From Bacteroidota bacterium (GTDB lineage: Bacteria; Bacteroidota; Bacteroidia; Bacteroidales; GCA-2748055), in contig JAAEOI010000654.1 of the NCBI GenBank assembly GCA_024244665.1, forward strand, positions 1 through 64,000: a stretch of DNA of 64,000 nucleotides, in the 5' to 3' direction. The notes under the pieces were generated by a model. It was given only the letters and a program-made list of their open reading frames with translations, was not told the origin of the DNA and made no database searches. Within the stretch, counting starts at the first letter, position 1; every line of letters starts with the position of its first letter. Of the stretch, positions 16,827 through 25,675 are shown piece by piece. A program made the position numbers and the translations under genes.

Positions 16827-19463
16827 TTAATGAATTATCACCTGATGTTGCTCAACAATCTGGTCAATTGTAAGATTAAAAAGATAAACTCCCGGCGACA
16901 GGCTTTCCAGCTCTACCCAGGTTGTGGACCCCCCGATCTCCATTTGCGCCACTTCACGGCCTATCAGATCAAACACACGAAGATAAGAATTATTGAACTC
17001 CTGCGGTATTTCTATGCAAAACCTTCCGTTCCCGGGATTCGGAAAGATGCTTGCAGCTCCCCGGATCAGATCAGGATCAGCCCCCAGGGGATACCTGACA
17101 TTCAGGTATACCGGCACCTTGGTGGAATAGGCCCTTGAATCATCCAGGTAGTACATAAAAAAATCATCCCCGACAAAACTATGATCAGGAGTATAGTAGA
17201 AACTTCCATCTGGATGCAGGTGCAGGCTCCCATTGGTAGTTCCGTTGCCAAATGAGAGAAGCGCCTCAATCTGGTTGCCGTCAATGTCAAAATCGTTGGT
17301 GAGCAGGCCATCCTGATTTGATATCTCCAGGGTCCTGCCCGGCCATACCTCGAAGGTATCAGCAATCCCAATGGGCGGAGAGTTGAAAAGAGGGAGCATC
17401 CGCCTGAGGAAATGGAATGACTGTTTTTTGCGTTCCAGAGGTGGATTTGCGGCAATCTTTTCATAATCCCAGGATGACCAGCTGTATCTTTCAGCCCGGT
17501 AGAGTTCATCCTTCAGTGACAGAGTCAGGGCGATCCCGTCAGACAAAGAATCCTGCTGGTCAATAACAATATCATTACCCTCCATATGTGAAACATAGTG
17601 CATAACCCGCCTCACCGTGGGAGCGTGATAGTTGATCAGGGTCCAGGGTAGCCTGATATCCAAACTGTCCTTATATACAGTTACCGTATTCAGAAAATGG
17701 TAGGGATCCTCCTCTGTGGATATCTTCAGCCTACCGATATACTGTGTCTTGTTATAAGAGTAATTGGTCTTCCACCTCACCCTGTTCCACTCCCCGGCAT
17801 CGCTGGCTGAGGAGACGAGTGTATCGAGTCTCACCAGTTTTTTAACCCCGAACACATCATAACCGGGTATAACGAACAGCTCTGCAATATCTCCGTTCAA
17901 TGGTATTTGAAGTGCGAACTCGGCCCTCAGGGTATCTGAACCGGCACCAATGGAGGTCCCGTCTGGCATGACCGACTCCCCCAGGGAGGATTCGTAGGTG
18001 TCCAGCGCGAGCCACAGGGTATCGGTCAGAAATTGCTCCGTGTTCATATGAATCCGTACGCGGAAGAAGGTATAGTCTGAGTGTACCTGCACCCCGGTGA
18101 TGGATTTCCCGGGAAAAGATCCCGTTGGAGTAAATGGTTCGGGGGGAGGGCTATAGGAGAGTATCCCGAAATTTTGTTCCGGTGTAGTGATGTTGTGCCA
18201 GAAATGACGGTACTGTTTATCAGAATAGGGATTGGTGATCCAGGTCTGCTTAAACCATTCGTCGATGAGGGAGAACTGGAATCCGCCGGAACAGCCCGAC
18301 TCCCTGATATTATCCAGTATCCGGATGGCATATACACCCGTCTCCTCTTCAGATAATCCACCATGGTGCATCCCTGATGGTGAGAGGTGGCCACTGCCCA
18401 GGCTGGAGGGCACACCAAATTCTGCGATCAGCAGTGGGATAGCAGAATAATGGGTTTTCAATGCTTTCAGATAAGCCAGATAAGAGTTGGGACCAATAGA
18501 ATCCGATTCGGTGTTGTAGTGGGGATCCTGGACAATGAAATCGGGGTAGTAGGGGTAGGCATGATAACCGATGAAAAATCCTCCTGAAGAGTCGGTGCTC
18601 GCTATGTTGGAGAGATCAATTTTTTCATCATCCTCTTCACTATCCGCAATTAACTGCTCGGTGGGATGATCTATAGGATCGAGAGTGGGCCACGAGGAGA
18701 ACCCGGTGGGACGAACCGTCTGATAAAGATCATGTTCATAGATCATCAGGCTGTCAAGGCGCTGTGTAAGCCAAATCTCAACCGGATCGGCTTCCGAAAG
18801 CTGAAAAAATGGTCCCGCATGACTGTTTACACCCGGATTATTTGCATTGGTCAGAGCAACCTCCCCGGGAAAAATCTCCCTGCCGGGAAGATAAGCAATC
18901 ACCCAGGGGGAGATGTCGGACACAAAATTGCCGTAAGCCTTCCCGAAACGGTGACCAATTTCAATGTCTCCATGGACTGCACGAACAACCTCCCTGATCT
19001 CCTGACTGAACGAGGCTGTCTGTTCAAACAGGTCGGAGGCCGACTCATTCTCCTCCAGCCAGACACCATGGATCACAAGCAGGGGATTTTGTGGATTCTC
19101 CAGGTTGAACCTCCTCAACTCATCATAAAACCTTGGATAATGCATTGTATACAGGCGAATGGTATTGTACCCGGCCTCTTTTATCAGAGCAAACCAGCGC
19201 CTGTAATCCTCACTGCTGGCTGCCAGCTGTCCGGGCTGAGTTCCCGGCACCGAAATACCCATATTGATCCCTTTAATGAAAACCGGGACATAAGCTGAAC
19301 CGTTCCAAATGGCAAACTGCCCGTCCTTTATCGCATAAGCTCCCGTGAATGTGTCTTCCAGAGCATCTTCTCTGAAACTCTGGCTAAAGGATTGCCGGAA
19401 ATTGCCTGCCAACAGAAGGAAAATTAATAAAACGATGTACCGGACAGAAAACTTTCTATACAT
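16827..19463 (-). CDS. secreted glycoside-hydrolase-like protein with T9SS sorting domain
   Basis: About 878 residues. A signal peptide ends near QSFSQ (28). Residues about 55-430 resemble a clan GH-A TIM barrel: FIKGINMG, NTIRLYTMHYP, a possible acid/base Glu in YLPGREI (E196) and a possible nucleophile in LLIAEFG (E348). A beta-sandwich region follows, then a cadherin-like repeat (DTFEVWPGRTL, LLTNDFDIDGNQ, GSFYYTPDHSFVGDD), and the last 80 residues are a type IX secretion sorting domain (FPNPGNGRF, GVYLFNL). The ATG at 19463 fits the signal peptide; a TTG at 19496 would extend it. First gene of the five-gene operon; it probably trims or modifies the exported polymer at the cell surface (inference). 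Confidence 0.82.
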   Translation of the reverse strand: MYRKFSVRYIVLLIFLLLAGNFRQSFSQSFREDALEDTFTGAYAIKDGQFAIWNGSAYVPVFIKGINMGISVPGTQPGQLAASSEDYRRWFALIKEAGYNTIRLYTMHYPRFYDELRRFNLENPQNPLLVIHGVWLEENESASDLFEQTASFSQEIREVVRAVHGDIEIGHRFGKAYGNFVSDISPWVIAYLPGREIFPGEVALTNANNPGVNSHAGPFFQLSEADPVEIWLTQRLDSLMIYEHDLYQTVRPTGFSSWPTLDPIDHPTEQLIADSEEDDEKIDLSNIASTDSSGGFFIGYHAYPYYPDFIVQDPHYNTESDSIGPNSYLAYLKALKTHYSAIPLLIAEFGVPSSLGSGHLSPSGMHHGGLSEEETGVYAIRILDNIRESGCSGGFQFSLIDEWFKQTWITNPYSDKQYRHFWHNITTPEQNFGILSYSPPPEPFTPTGSFPGKSITGVQVHSDYTFFRVRIHMNTEQFLTDTLWLALDTYESSLGESVMPDGTSIGAGSDTLRAEFALQIPLNGDIAELFVIPGYDVFGVKKLVRLDTLVSSASDAGEWNRVRWKTNYSYNKTQYIGRLKISTEEDPYHFLNTVTVYKDSLDIRLPWTLINYHAPTVRRVMHYVSHMEGNDIVIDQQDSLSDGIALTLSLKDELYRAERYSWSSWDYEKIAANPPLERKKQSFHFLRRMLPLFNSPPIGIADTFEVWPGRTLEISNQDGLLTNDFDIDGNQIEALLSFGNGTTNGSLHLHPDGSFYYTPDHSFVGDDFFMYYLDDSRAYSTKVPVYLNVRYPLGADPDLIRGAASIFPNPGNGRFCIEIPQEFNNSYLRVFDLIGREVAQMEIGGSTTWVELESLSPGVYLFNLTIDQIVEQHQVIIH

Positions 19464-19493
19464 ATCAGGGAATGCTAAAATGAACTTAAAGAA

Positions 19494-19501
19494 CAAAAAT
19501 A
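19494..19501 (-). promoter_or_regulatory. -7 element of the exopolysaccharide operon
   Basis: Minus-strand TATTTTTG matches TAnnTTTG and lies between the aspartate kinase stop and the hydrolase ATG, 30 bases before it. It would give the operon its own start even though the aspartate kinase gene is close upstream. The -33 region is not clear. Confidence 0.45.
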
Positions 19502-19507
19502 CAATAT

Positions 19508-20773
19508 TTACCCGAGATCCCTGATTAACAATTCGATATTCTGAACTCCGCGCTGTTCTAGTATCAGCTCTTTATTGATCATCACGCGGTCGATGGTACT
19601 CTGGTCGAAATAACGGATGGTGACCAGTTCCAGACCGGTCTGATAATCCACTTTGTAATACTTCTCCAGTTCGTCGATCACAGCTCTCAGTTTTCGCTTG
19701 TCGTTGTTCACTATCATCTTGAAGCTGATGGCCGAATTCTGCATCAGGTTAATTTTTAAAGAATTCCTGCCAAAAATTCCAAAGATCTCCTGAAGGTTAT
19801 CCTCATTAATGAAGGAAAAATCGAGGGGAGAAGTCCGGATCAGCACCTGGTCCATTTTGAAAATGAATGACGGGGTCAGCTTGTCGTAACTGAGATTGCC
19901 CACCAGTGTTCCGGGCGCCTCCGGCTCCAGGAAAGATTTCACATGCAGGTTGATGTGTTTATTCTGGAGTGGTTTGATGGTTTTTGGATGAATCACACTG
20001 GTTCCGAAGTAGGCCAGCTCGATGGCATCCAGGTAGGAGAGTTTTTCCAGGAGCACCGTATCGTCAAAATATTTGGGGTCGGCATTCAAAACCCCCGGCA
20101 CATCTTTCCAGATGGTAACATTGTCGGCCTTCAACATATAGGCCAGGATAGCCGCAGTATAATCGGAGCCCTCCCTTCCCAGTGAAGTAGTCTGGTCGTT
20201 GATGGTGGAAGCAAGGAATCCCTGGGTGATCAGGATCTTCTCCCCGTTAAATATAAAATGCTCATTCACCAGTCGGGTCGAGATTTCCCAATCCACTTTG
20301 GCCTCTCTCCAGCTGTTATCCGATTTAAGGGACCGTCTGATATCCATCCACCTGGTGGAGAGCCCGGAGTGGTTAAGGTACTGGCTGATGATGGTGGTGG
20401 AGAGCAGCTCCCCGAAACAGATCATCTGGTCATAATCGTAGTCATAATTCAGGGTGGGATCCTTCTGAAGGCGACTGTTTAACTGCTCCAGCAGGCTTCC
20501 AATGGCATCAGAGGCCTCATGGGGCTCCTCCCCAAACAGGCCCGCTACGATCTCTTCATGATAGGACTTAATGAAGCTGAATTCCTTCTCCACAACCTCC
20601 TTATTTCCGCTCATGTAAGCTTCGATGATTCGCTCCAATGCATTGGTCGTTTTACCCATGGCTGAGACCACCACCACAATATTTTCTCTGCCCTGGTTCT
20701 CAAGAATCGACACAATGTTCCGTACTGCGTCTGCACTCTTGACCGAGGCACCACCAAATTTATACACAACCAT
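19508..20773 (-). CDS. lysC: aspartate kinase
   Basis: A monofunctional aspartokinase of 421 residues, making aspartyl phosphate for Lys, Thr and Met synthesis in the cytoplasm. The N-terminal KFGGASV motif (5-11), VVVVSAMGKTTN, LGREGSDYTAA and the ACT-type regulatory region near the C-terminus (about 300-415) are visible. It lacks a homoserine dehydrogenase domain. A TAnnTTTG promoter lies 30 bases upstream. The exopolysaccharide operon starts 44 bases after its stop, which seems to be chance adjacency. Confidence 0.92.
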   Translation of the reverse strand: MVVYKFGGASVKSADAVRNIVSILENQGRENIVVVVSAMGKTTNALERIIEAYMSGNKEVVEKEFSFIKSYHEEIVAGLFGEEPHEASDAIGSLLEQLNSRLQKDPTLNYDYDYDQMICFGELLSTTIISQYLNHSGLSTRWMDIRRSLKSDNSWREAKVDWEISTRLVNEHFIFNGEKILITQGFLASTINDQTTSLGREGSDYTAAILAYMLKADNVTIWKDVPGVLNADPKYFDDTVLLEKLSYLDAIELAYFGTSVIHPKTIKPLQNKHINLHVKSFLEPEAPGTLVGNLSYDKLTPSFIFKMDQVLIRTSPLDFSFINEDNLQEIFGIFGRNSLKINLMQNSAISFKMIVNNDKRKLRAVIDELEKYYKVDYQTGLELVTIRYFDQSTIDRVMINKELILEQRGVQNIELLIRDLG

Positions 20774-20802
20774 ACTATATAGATTAATTTCTTAATTTGT
20801 TG

Positions 20803-20810
20803 CAAAATTA
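20803..20810 (-). promoter_or_regulatory. -7 element of the aspartate kinase gene
   Basis: Minus-strand TAATTTTG, 29 bases before the start codon. The -33 position holds TTTT instead of TTTG. The site lies in the short gap between divergent genes. Confidence 0.5.
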
Positions 20811-20837
20811 GCAATAGCCCTGAATCTATAAAACATC

Positions 20838-21212
20838 ATGAAGGTTATTATCTCTTTTGCCAATTACAAAGTGGAGGCCGACATTTATGACACACCTACA
20901 GGGAGGGCCATTTACGAGGCTCTTCCATTGAAGCGGAATGTGAATACCTGGGGGGATGAAATCTATTTCGATATTTCCGTTCAATCTGAGTTGGAGGAGG
21001 ATGCACAGGCCGAAGTCTCCGTGGGCGAACTGGCTTACTGGCCAAATATGCCGGCCTTCTGCATCTTTTTCGGTCCCACTCCAGTCAGCACCGGAGGGAA
21101 ACCAATGGCTGCCAGCGCGGTCAATGTATTTGGTTGTCTTACCGAGGTGGACAGAGACAGGCTCAGGGGCATCCCCGAGGGTGAAAACGTGCTGGTGGAT
21201 AGAGTGGATTAG
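20838..21212 (+). CDS. cyclophilin-like fold protein (TM1367 family)
   Basis: A 124-residue cytoplasmic protein of the cyclophilin-like DUF369/TM1367 group: it opens with a beta strand, then PTGRAIYEALP, WGDEIYFDI, the GELAYWPNMPAFCIFFGPTP signature and an acidic tail. These proteins share the cyclophilin fold but lack the known isomerase residues, and their role is not known. It is divergent from the aspartate kinase gene. Its stop overlaps the glycerate kinase stop: the plus-strand TAG at 21210-21212 and the minus-strand TAA at 21209-21211 share a TTAG. Confidence 0.82.
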   Translation: MKVIISFANYKVEADIYDTPTGRAIYEALPLKRNVNTWGDEIYFDISVQSELEEDAQAEVSVGELAYWPNMPAFCIFFGPTPVSTGGKPMAASAVNVFGCLTEVDRDRLRGIPEGENVLVDRVD

Positions 21213-22348
21213 AACCTGATTTCCAGCATGCGTGCAATCCTCTCACCTGTGCTTTCCAGCAGCAAAGGAGCGTTTTTGATGGCGGTCGCCAGGTCGGACG
21301 GCCTCTCCTGTATGGACAAAATCGCCTGGAAACCCAGGTCGTAAAGCGCTTCAAATCCCGGCTCCAAAGTTCCTGCCACTCCAATCACAGGCTTTTCGTA
21401 TTTCTGCGCCAGCTGTGCCACACCAAAAGGAGTCTTCCCGAACCGGGTCTGGCTGTCCAGCTTTCCCTCACCGGTAATCACCAGGCCGGTTCCCGAGATA
21501 GCCTCTTCCAGTCCGCATATCTCAGCCACCATATCAAATCCTTTTACCAGCCTCGCGCCAAGAAAGGCCATCAATCCGCCTCCCAGTCCCCCGGCAGCCC
21601 CGGCACCCGGCACCCGGTCGATACTCCTTCCCAGCTGATCTTTAACGAGTTCCGCAAAGCGGGCAAGGTTTTTATCCAGCCGCTCCACCATCGATCGGTC
21701 TGCTCCCTTCTGTGGCCCGTATACATAAGATGCCCCATCGGGACCGGTCAGGGGATTGGTCACATCACATGCCACCCGGATTTCAGTCTCCCCGATCCTC
21801 GGGTCAAGGCCTTCCATGCGGATCTGCCTCACCTCCTTCAGGGCTCCGCCTCCATGGGGAACCAGGTTCCCCTCACCATCCAGGAACTCCACACCAAGAG
21901 CCCGGGCCATACCCATACCACAATCGTTGGTGGCGCTACCCCCGATACCCAGCATGATCTTTCGGCAACCTTTGTCCAGGGCGTGGGCAATCAGCTCCCC
22001 GGTTCCGCATGTGGAAGTAAGCCATGGATTCCTTTCCCTCTGCTCAAGCAGCTCTAATCCTGAGGCCGCTGCCATCTCAATCACTGCCGTGGATCCATCG
22101 CCCGATATGCCATAGAAAGAGGGAATCGTTCTCATGAGGGGATCCCGTACAGTTACTTTCTCCATCTGACCTCCGGTAGCATCAATTACCGACTCCACGG
22201 TCCCCTCACCCCCATCGGCCATGGGGATCACCCTGATCCGGACATGGGGAATCACTTTCTCTATCCCGCGGGAGAGCGCCTCTGCCACTTCAAGGGCTCT
22301 CATGCAGTCTTTAAAGCTGTCGGGGGCAATTAGGATGTTCATAATCAA
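21209..22348 (-). CDS. glxK: glycerate kinase
   Basis: A class II (GarK/GlxK-type) glycerate kinase of 379 residues that phosphorylates D-glycerate with ATP. Clear motifs are LIAPDSFK (5-12), ADGGEGTVES, the glycine-rich IGGSATNDCGMGMARALG near 140-160, GAGAAGGLGGG and the C-terminal VITGEGKLDSQT. The start MIMNILIAPDSFK offers two adjacent ATGs, of which the second is more typical. It is divergent from the lactate permease gene and 3'-overlapping with the cyclophilin-fold gene. Confidence 0.92.
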   Translation of the reverse strand: MIMNILIAPDSFKDCMRALEVAEALSRGIEKVIPHVRIRVIPMADGGEGTVESVIDATGGQMEKVTVRDPLMRTIPSFYGISGDGSTAVIEMAAASGLELLEQRERNPWLTSTCGTGELIAHALDKGCRKIMLGIGGSATNDCGMGMARALGVEFLDGEGNLVPHGGGALKEVRQIRMEGLDPRIGETEIRVACDVTNPLTGPDGASYVYGPQKGADRSMVERLDKNLARFAELVKDQLGRSIDRVPGAGAAGGLGGGLMAFLGARLVKGFDMVAEICGLEEAISGTGLVITGEGKLDSQTRFGKTPFGVAQLAQKYEKPVIGVAGTLEPGFEALYDLGFQAILSIQERPSDLATAIKNAPLLLESTGERIARMLEIRF

Positions 22349-22434
22349 ATAAAATTGATCATTAAAAGTAACAATAAGAAGTCATTCTGAAATATTTTAA
22401 ATATTTTCAAAGCACAAACTATGCTGACTGTATT

Positions 22435-24117
22435 ATGTCGACCGGACTACTCGCCCTGCTTGCCGCGCTTCCCATTATTACCATTTTTGTATTGATGGTG
22501 GGTTTTCGCTGGTCTGCCACCAAAGCTATGCCAGTTGCCTTCGCTATTGCGCTGATCCTTGCAATGACGGTGTGGAAAACACCCATGAACTGGATCCTGG
22601 CCGCATCGGCAAACGGACTTGTGATTGCCCTGAAGATCATTTTCATTGTTTTCGGAGCCCTGCTGGTCCTCTTCACCATGCGCGAAAGCGGGGCCATCGA
22701 GGCAATCAACCGGGGATTCACCAACATCTCCACCGACAAGCGGGTGCAGGCTATCATCATCGCCTGGCTGTTCGGCGGCTTCATTGAAGGATCAGCCGGC
22801 TTCGGCACCCCGGCTGCACTGGCTGCTCCCCTCCTGCTATCGCTGGGTTTTCCTGCTCTTGCAGCGGTCATGGTCGCCCTGATTGCCAACGTCACACCGG
22901 TCTCATTCGGGGCAGTGGGTACACCTACCCTCATCGGGATCAAGTCCTCGCTGGACATCCCCTCGGTGCAGCAGGCCATAACCGAATCGGGAATGAGCTA
23001 TGCGGAGTATATCCAGCAGGTGGGTGTCTGGACCGCCGCCCAACATGCCATCCCCGGATTGATCCTGCCCCTGATCATGGTGGTCATGATGACCCGCTTC
23101 TTCGGGGAGAAGAAGAGCATTCGCGACGGACTGGCCATATGGCCTTACGCCCTTTTTGCAGGATTCTGTTTCGTGGCACCCTACACGCTGGTGGCAATTT
23201 TCCTTGGTCCTGAATTCCCCACCCTGCTGGGGGGTTTGATCGGACTGGCGATCCTGATTCCTGCCACCAAGGCCGGTTTCCTGGTACCAAAGAAGAGCTG
23301 GGATTTCCCTAAAAAGGAGTCATGGGAGAAGAACTGGATGGGGTCCATCAGCATGGAGACGACCTCGGGCAACGGAAAGATCTCCATTTTCAGAGCATGG
23401 TCGCCCTATGTACTGATCGGCCTCCTGCTGGTCATCACCAGGGTCAGGAGCCTGCCCTTCGGGGGCTGGGTAAAGTCGGCCGCTATCAGTTACACAAATA
23501 TTTTTGATACCACCGTAAGAGGAACTGTTGATCCCCTTTACAACCCGGGGATTTTGCCCTTTATCGTGGTAGCACTCCTGTGCATTCCCATATTCGGGAT
23601 GAAAGGGAAACAGGTGGGAGCCGCCTGGGGAGAGGCGGTGAAGCGTATCAAAAATCCGCTCATCGCCATGGTATTTGCCGTGCCCTTGGTGCAGATCATG
23701 ATGCAGTCGGGCAACAATCCGGACGACATCATTGGCATGCCTATTGCCATGGCCACAGCCATGACCGGCATATTCCAGGGTGCATGGCCCCTTGTGGACG
23801 CCTTTATCGGTGCCCTGGGCTCATTTATATCGGGTTCAAACACCGTATCCAACATGCTCTTCTCCCTCTTCCAATATTCGGTTGCCGACCAGCTGGGAAT
23901 CTCAACCATTCTGACAGTGAGCCTTCAGAATATCGGGGGAGCCATGGGTAATATGATCTGCGTGCACAATGTGATTGCTGCCTGTGCAACGGTCGGACTG
24001 GTGGGAATGGAGGGACTGCTGATCAGGCGGAACCTGCTGCCCATGACCATCGTTGGTTTGGTGGTGGGGGTTATTGGATTGATATTGGTGTACACGGTTG
24101 GATCAGGAATAATGTAG
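22435..24117 (+). CDS. lctP: L-lactate permease
   Basis: A 560-residue multi-pass transporter of the LctP/LldP family, taking up lactate (and glycolate) with protons. More than ten hydrophobic segments are visible; family signatures are [19 protein letters not shown] (about 112-130), [13 protein letters not shown] (about 153-165) and [16 protein letters not shown] (about 461-476). The racemase gene follows after 209 bases, supporting lactate as the substrate. Confidence 0.93.
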   Translation: MSTGLLALLAALPIITIFVLMVGFRWSATKAMPVAFAIALILAMTVWKTPMNWILAASANGLVIALKIIFIVFGALLVLFTMRESGAIEAINRGFTNISTDKRVQAIIIAWLFGGFIEGSAGFGTPAALAAPLLLSLGFPALAAVMVALIANVTPVSFGAVGTPTLIGIKSSLDIPSVQQAITESGMSYAEYIQQVGVWTAAQHAIPGLILPLIMVVMMTRFFGEKKSIRDGLAIWPYALFAGFCFVAPYTLVAIFLGPEFPTLLGGLIGLAILIPATKAGFLVPKKSWDFPKKESWEKNWMGSISMETTSGNGKISIFRAWSPYVLIGLLLVITRVRSLPFGGWVKSAAISYTNIFDTTVRGTVDPLYNPGILPFIVVALLCIPIFGMKGKQVGAAWGEAVKRIKNPLIAMVFAVPLVQIMMQSGNNPDDIIGMPIAMATAMTGIFQGAWPLVDAFIGALGSFISGSNTVSNMLFSLFQYSVADQLGISTILTVSLQNIGGAMGNMICVHNVIAACATVGLVGMEGLLIRRNLLPMTIVGLVVGVIGLILVYTVGSGIM

Positions 24118-24180
24118 ATAGGCAAGTGGGTAAGTAGGTAGTAAATAGGCATGTAGGTAAATTAGTTAGTAAATATATAT
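24118..24180 (+). repeat. low-complexity tetrad repeats behind lctP
   Basis: The bases after the permease stop are a series of GTAGGTAAGT-like tetrads (AAGTGGGTAAGTAGGTAG, ATGTAGGTAAATTAG). Similar tetrads in the opposite orientation occur after pyrC (3147-3173, CCCACTTACATACTTAC). The rest of the gap up to 24326 shows no gene or clear signal. Confidence 0.5.
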
Positions 24181-24326
24181 TATGGAGTATAAGGAGAATA
24201 TTGATGCCTGCTGGACGAATTCAAAGAGGGAAGGTTTATATATGGAGAGGGATGCCCTGGAGAGGTGGGTCTTGCTTTTGCCGGTGCCCCTCACTGCCGA
24301 ACTGGAAACCATTAAAAACTTGTAAT

Positions 24327-25595
24327 ATGCAGATTGAACTAGCCTATGGAAAGGAGCGTTTGAAAGCGGAGATTCCCGATCATATTCACACCGAAGTGGT
24401 GCAACCCCGTTATGTGAGGGGATTGCCGGACCAGAAGAAGGCCATCAGCGATGCACTTGAGAAGCCGGTCAACCACCCCCCCTTGCATTCCACCGTGTCG
24501 GCCCGACAAAAAGTGGCGATTGTTTTCAGCGATATCACCCGGGCCACCCCCTACCAACTTATGCTCCCTCCTCTGCTGGAAGCACTCAGTCATCTTCCCG
24601 ATGAGCACATCACCTTCTTCTGTGCCACCGGTACCCACCGCCCGGCAACCTCCCGGGAGCTGGTCACCATCCTGGGAGAAGAGGTGGTGCAACGCTTCAG
24701 GATTGTTCAGAACTCTGCCTCCGACCCATCGCAACAAAAACATGTGGGAAGCACCTCATCCGGTAACAATATCCTCCTCAATAAGGTGATCATGGAATTC
24801 GACCTGCGAATTCTCACCGGCTTCATCGAGCCCCATTTCTTCGCTGGCTTTTCCGGCGGGGGGAAAGCGCTGATGCCGGGAATGGCCTCCCTGGAAACGG
24901 TACGGAAAAACCATGCCATCCGGAACTTGAAGAACCCTAAAACCCGCTGGGGTCATACAGCCGGGAATCCACTCTGGGAGGAGGTGATGGAAGCTGCTGA
25001 ACTGGCTGCACCACTCTTCCTGCTCAACATCACCCTCAACAAGGACAAGGAGATTACCGGTGTATTTGCCGGGGAGCTGAGAGAGGCGCACAAAAAAGGG
25101 TGTGCCTTTGTGAAGGTAACTGCAATGGCCCCTGTTGAGGAGGCTTTTGATATCGTGATCACCAGCAATTCGGGCTATCCCCTCGATCTGAATGTTTACC
25201 AGTCGGTGAAAGGGATGAGTGCGGCTGAAAGGGTAGTCAGGAAAGGGGGTACCATCATCATGGCAGCCGAGTGTTGGGATGGGATTCCGGGGGCGAGTGA
25301 CTACGAGACCATCCTCAAATCGGTGGACTGCGTGGATGACCTGATGGATTTCATCATTGAGCATGAGCAGGAGTTGCAGGATACCTGGCAGGCTTACTTC
25401 CAGGCCATGGTCCAGATGAAAGCTGATGTATTCTTTTACAGCAATCTGGATGATGAAACGGTAAGAAGTGCACACCTGAAGCCGGTGAGTAAGATCGATG
25501 AGCTTGTCCTCAACCTGGTTAAGAAGTACGGCCCTGACACCCGGATCTGTGTGCTCCCCGAAGGTCCACACACCATCCCCTACCTGAACGAATAA
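24327..25595 (+). CDS. larA: nickel-pincer lactate racemase LarA
   Basis: LarA-family racemase that interconverts L- and D-lactate using the nickel-pincer nucleotide. From the ATG at 24327 it has 422 residues, the family length, and starts MQIELAYG as expected; an upstream ATG at 24201 would add 42 residues that look non-coding. Catalytic residues align at a constant offset of four with the Lactiplantibacillus enzyme: H104 (GTHRPA), H170 (EPHFFAG), the pincer-binding K180 (SGGGKALMPG) and H196. The cofactor-making genes larB, larC and larE are not in the window. Other LarA homologs racemise different 2-hydroxy acids, but the adjacent lactate permease favours lactate. Confidence 0.9.
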   Translation: MQIELAYGKERLKAEIPDHIHTEVVQPRYVRGLPDQKKAISDALEKPVNHPPLHSTVSARQKVAIVFSDITRATPYQLMLPPLLEALSHLPDEHITFFCATGTHRPATSRELVTILGEEVVQRFRIVQNSASDPSQQKHVGSTSSGNNILLNKVIMEFDLRILTGFIEPHFFAGFSGGGKALMPGMASLETVRKNHAIRNLKNPKTRWGHTAGNPLWEEVMEAAELAAPLFLLNITLNKDKEITGVFAGELREAHKKGCAFVKVTAMAPVEEAFDIVITSNSGYPLDLNVYQSVKGMSAAERVVRKGGTIIMAAECWDGIPGASDYETILKSVDCVDDLMDFIIEHEQELQDTWQAYFQAMVQMKADVFFYSNLDDETVRSAHLKPVSKIDELVLNLVKKYGPDTRICVLPEGPHTIPYLNE

Positions 25596-25675
25596 TTTTG
25601 CTTTTCCTGTAACGCTACATACTCTGATTCGTCTGTATTTACATATAATATTACATACAAACCAAGCTCCGCCCA

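Noticed and set aside
24201..24326. N-terminal extension of LarA by 42 codons
   Set aside because: The added part (Trp/Cys/Arg-rich) does not resemble LarA, whose typical start MQIELAYG is at 24327.
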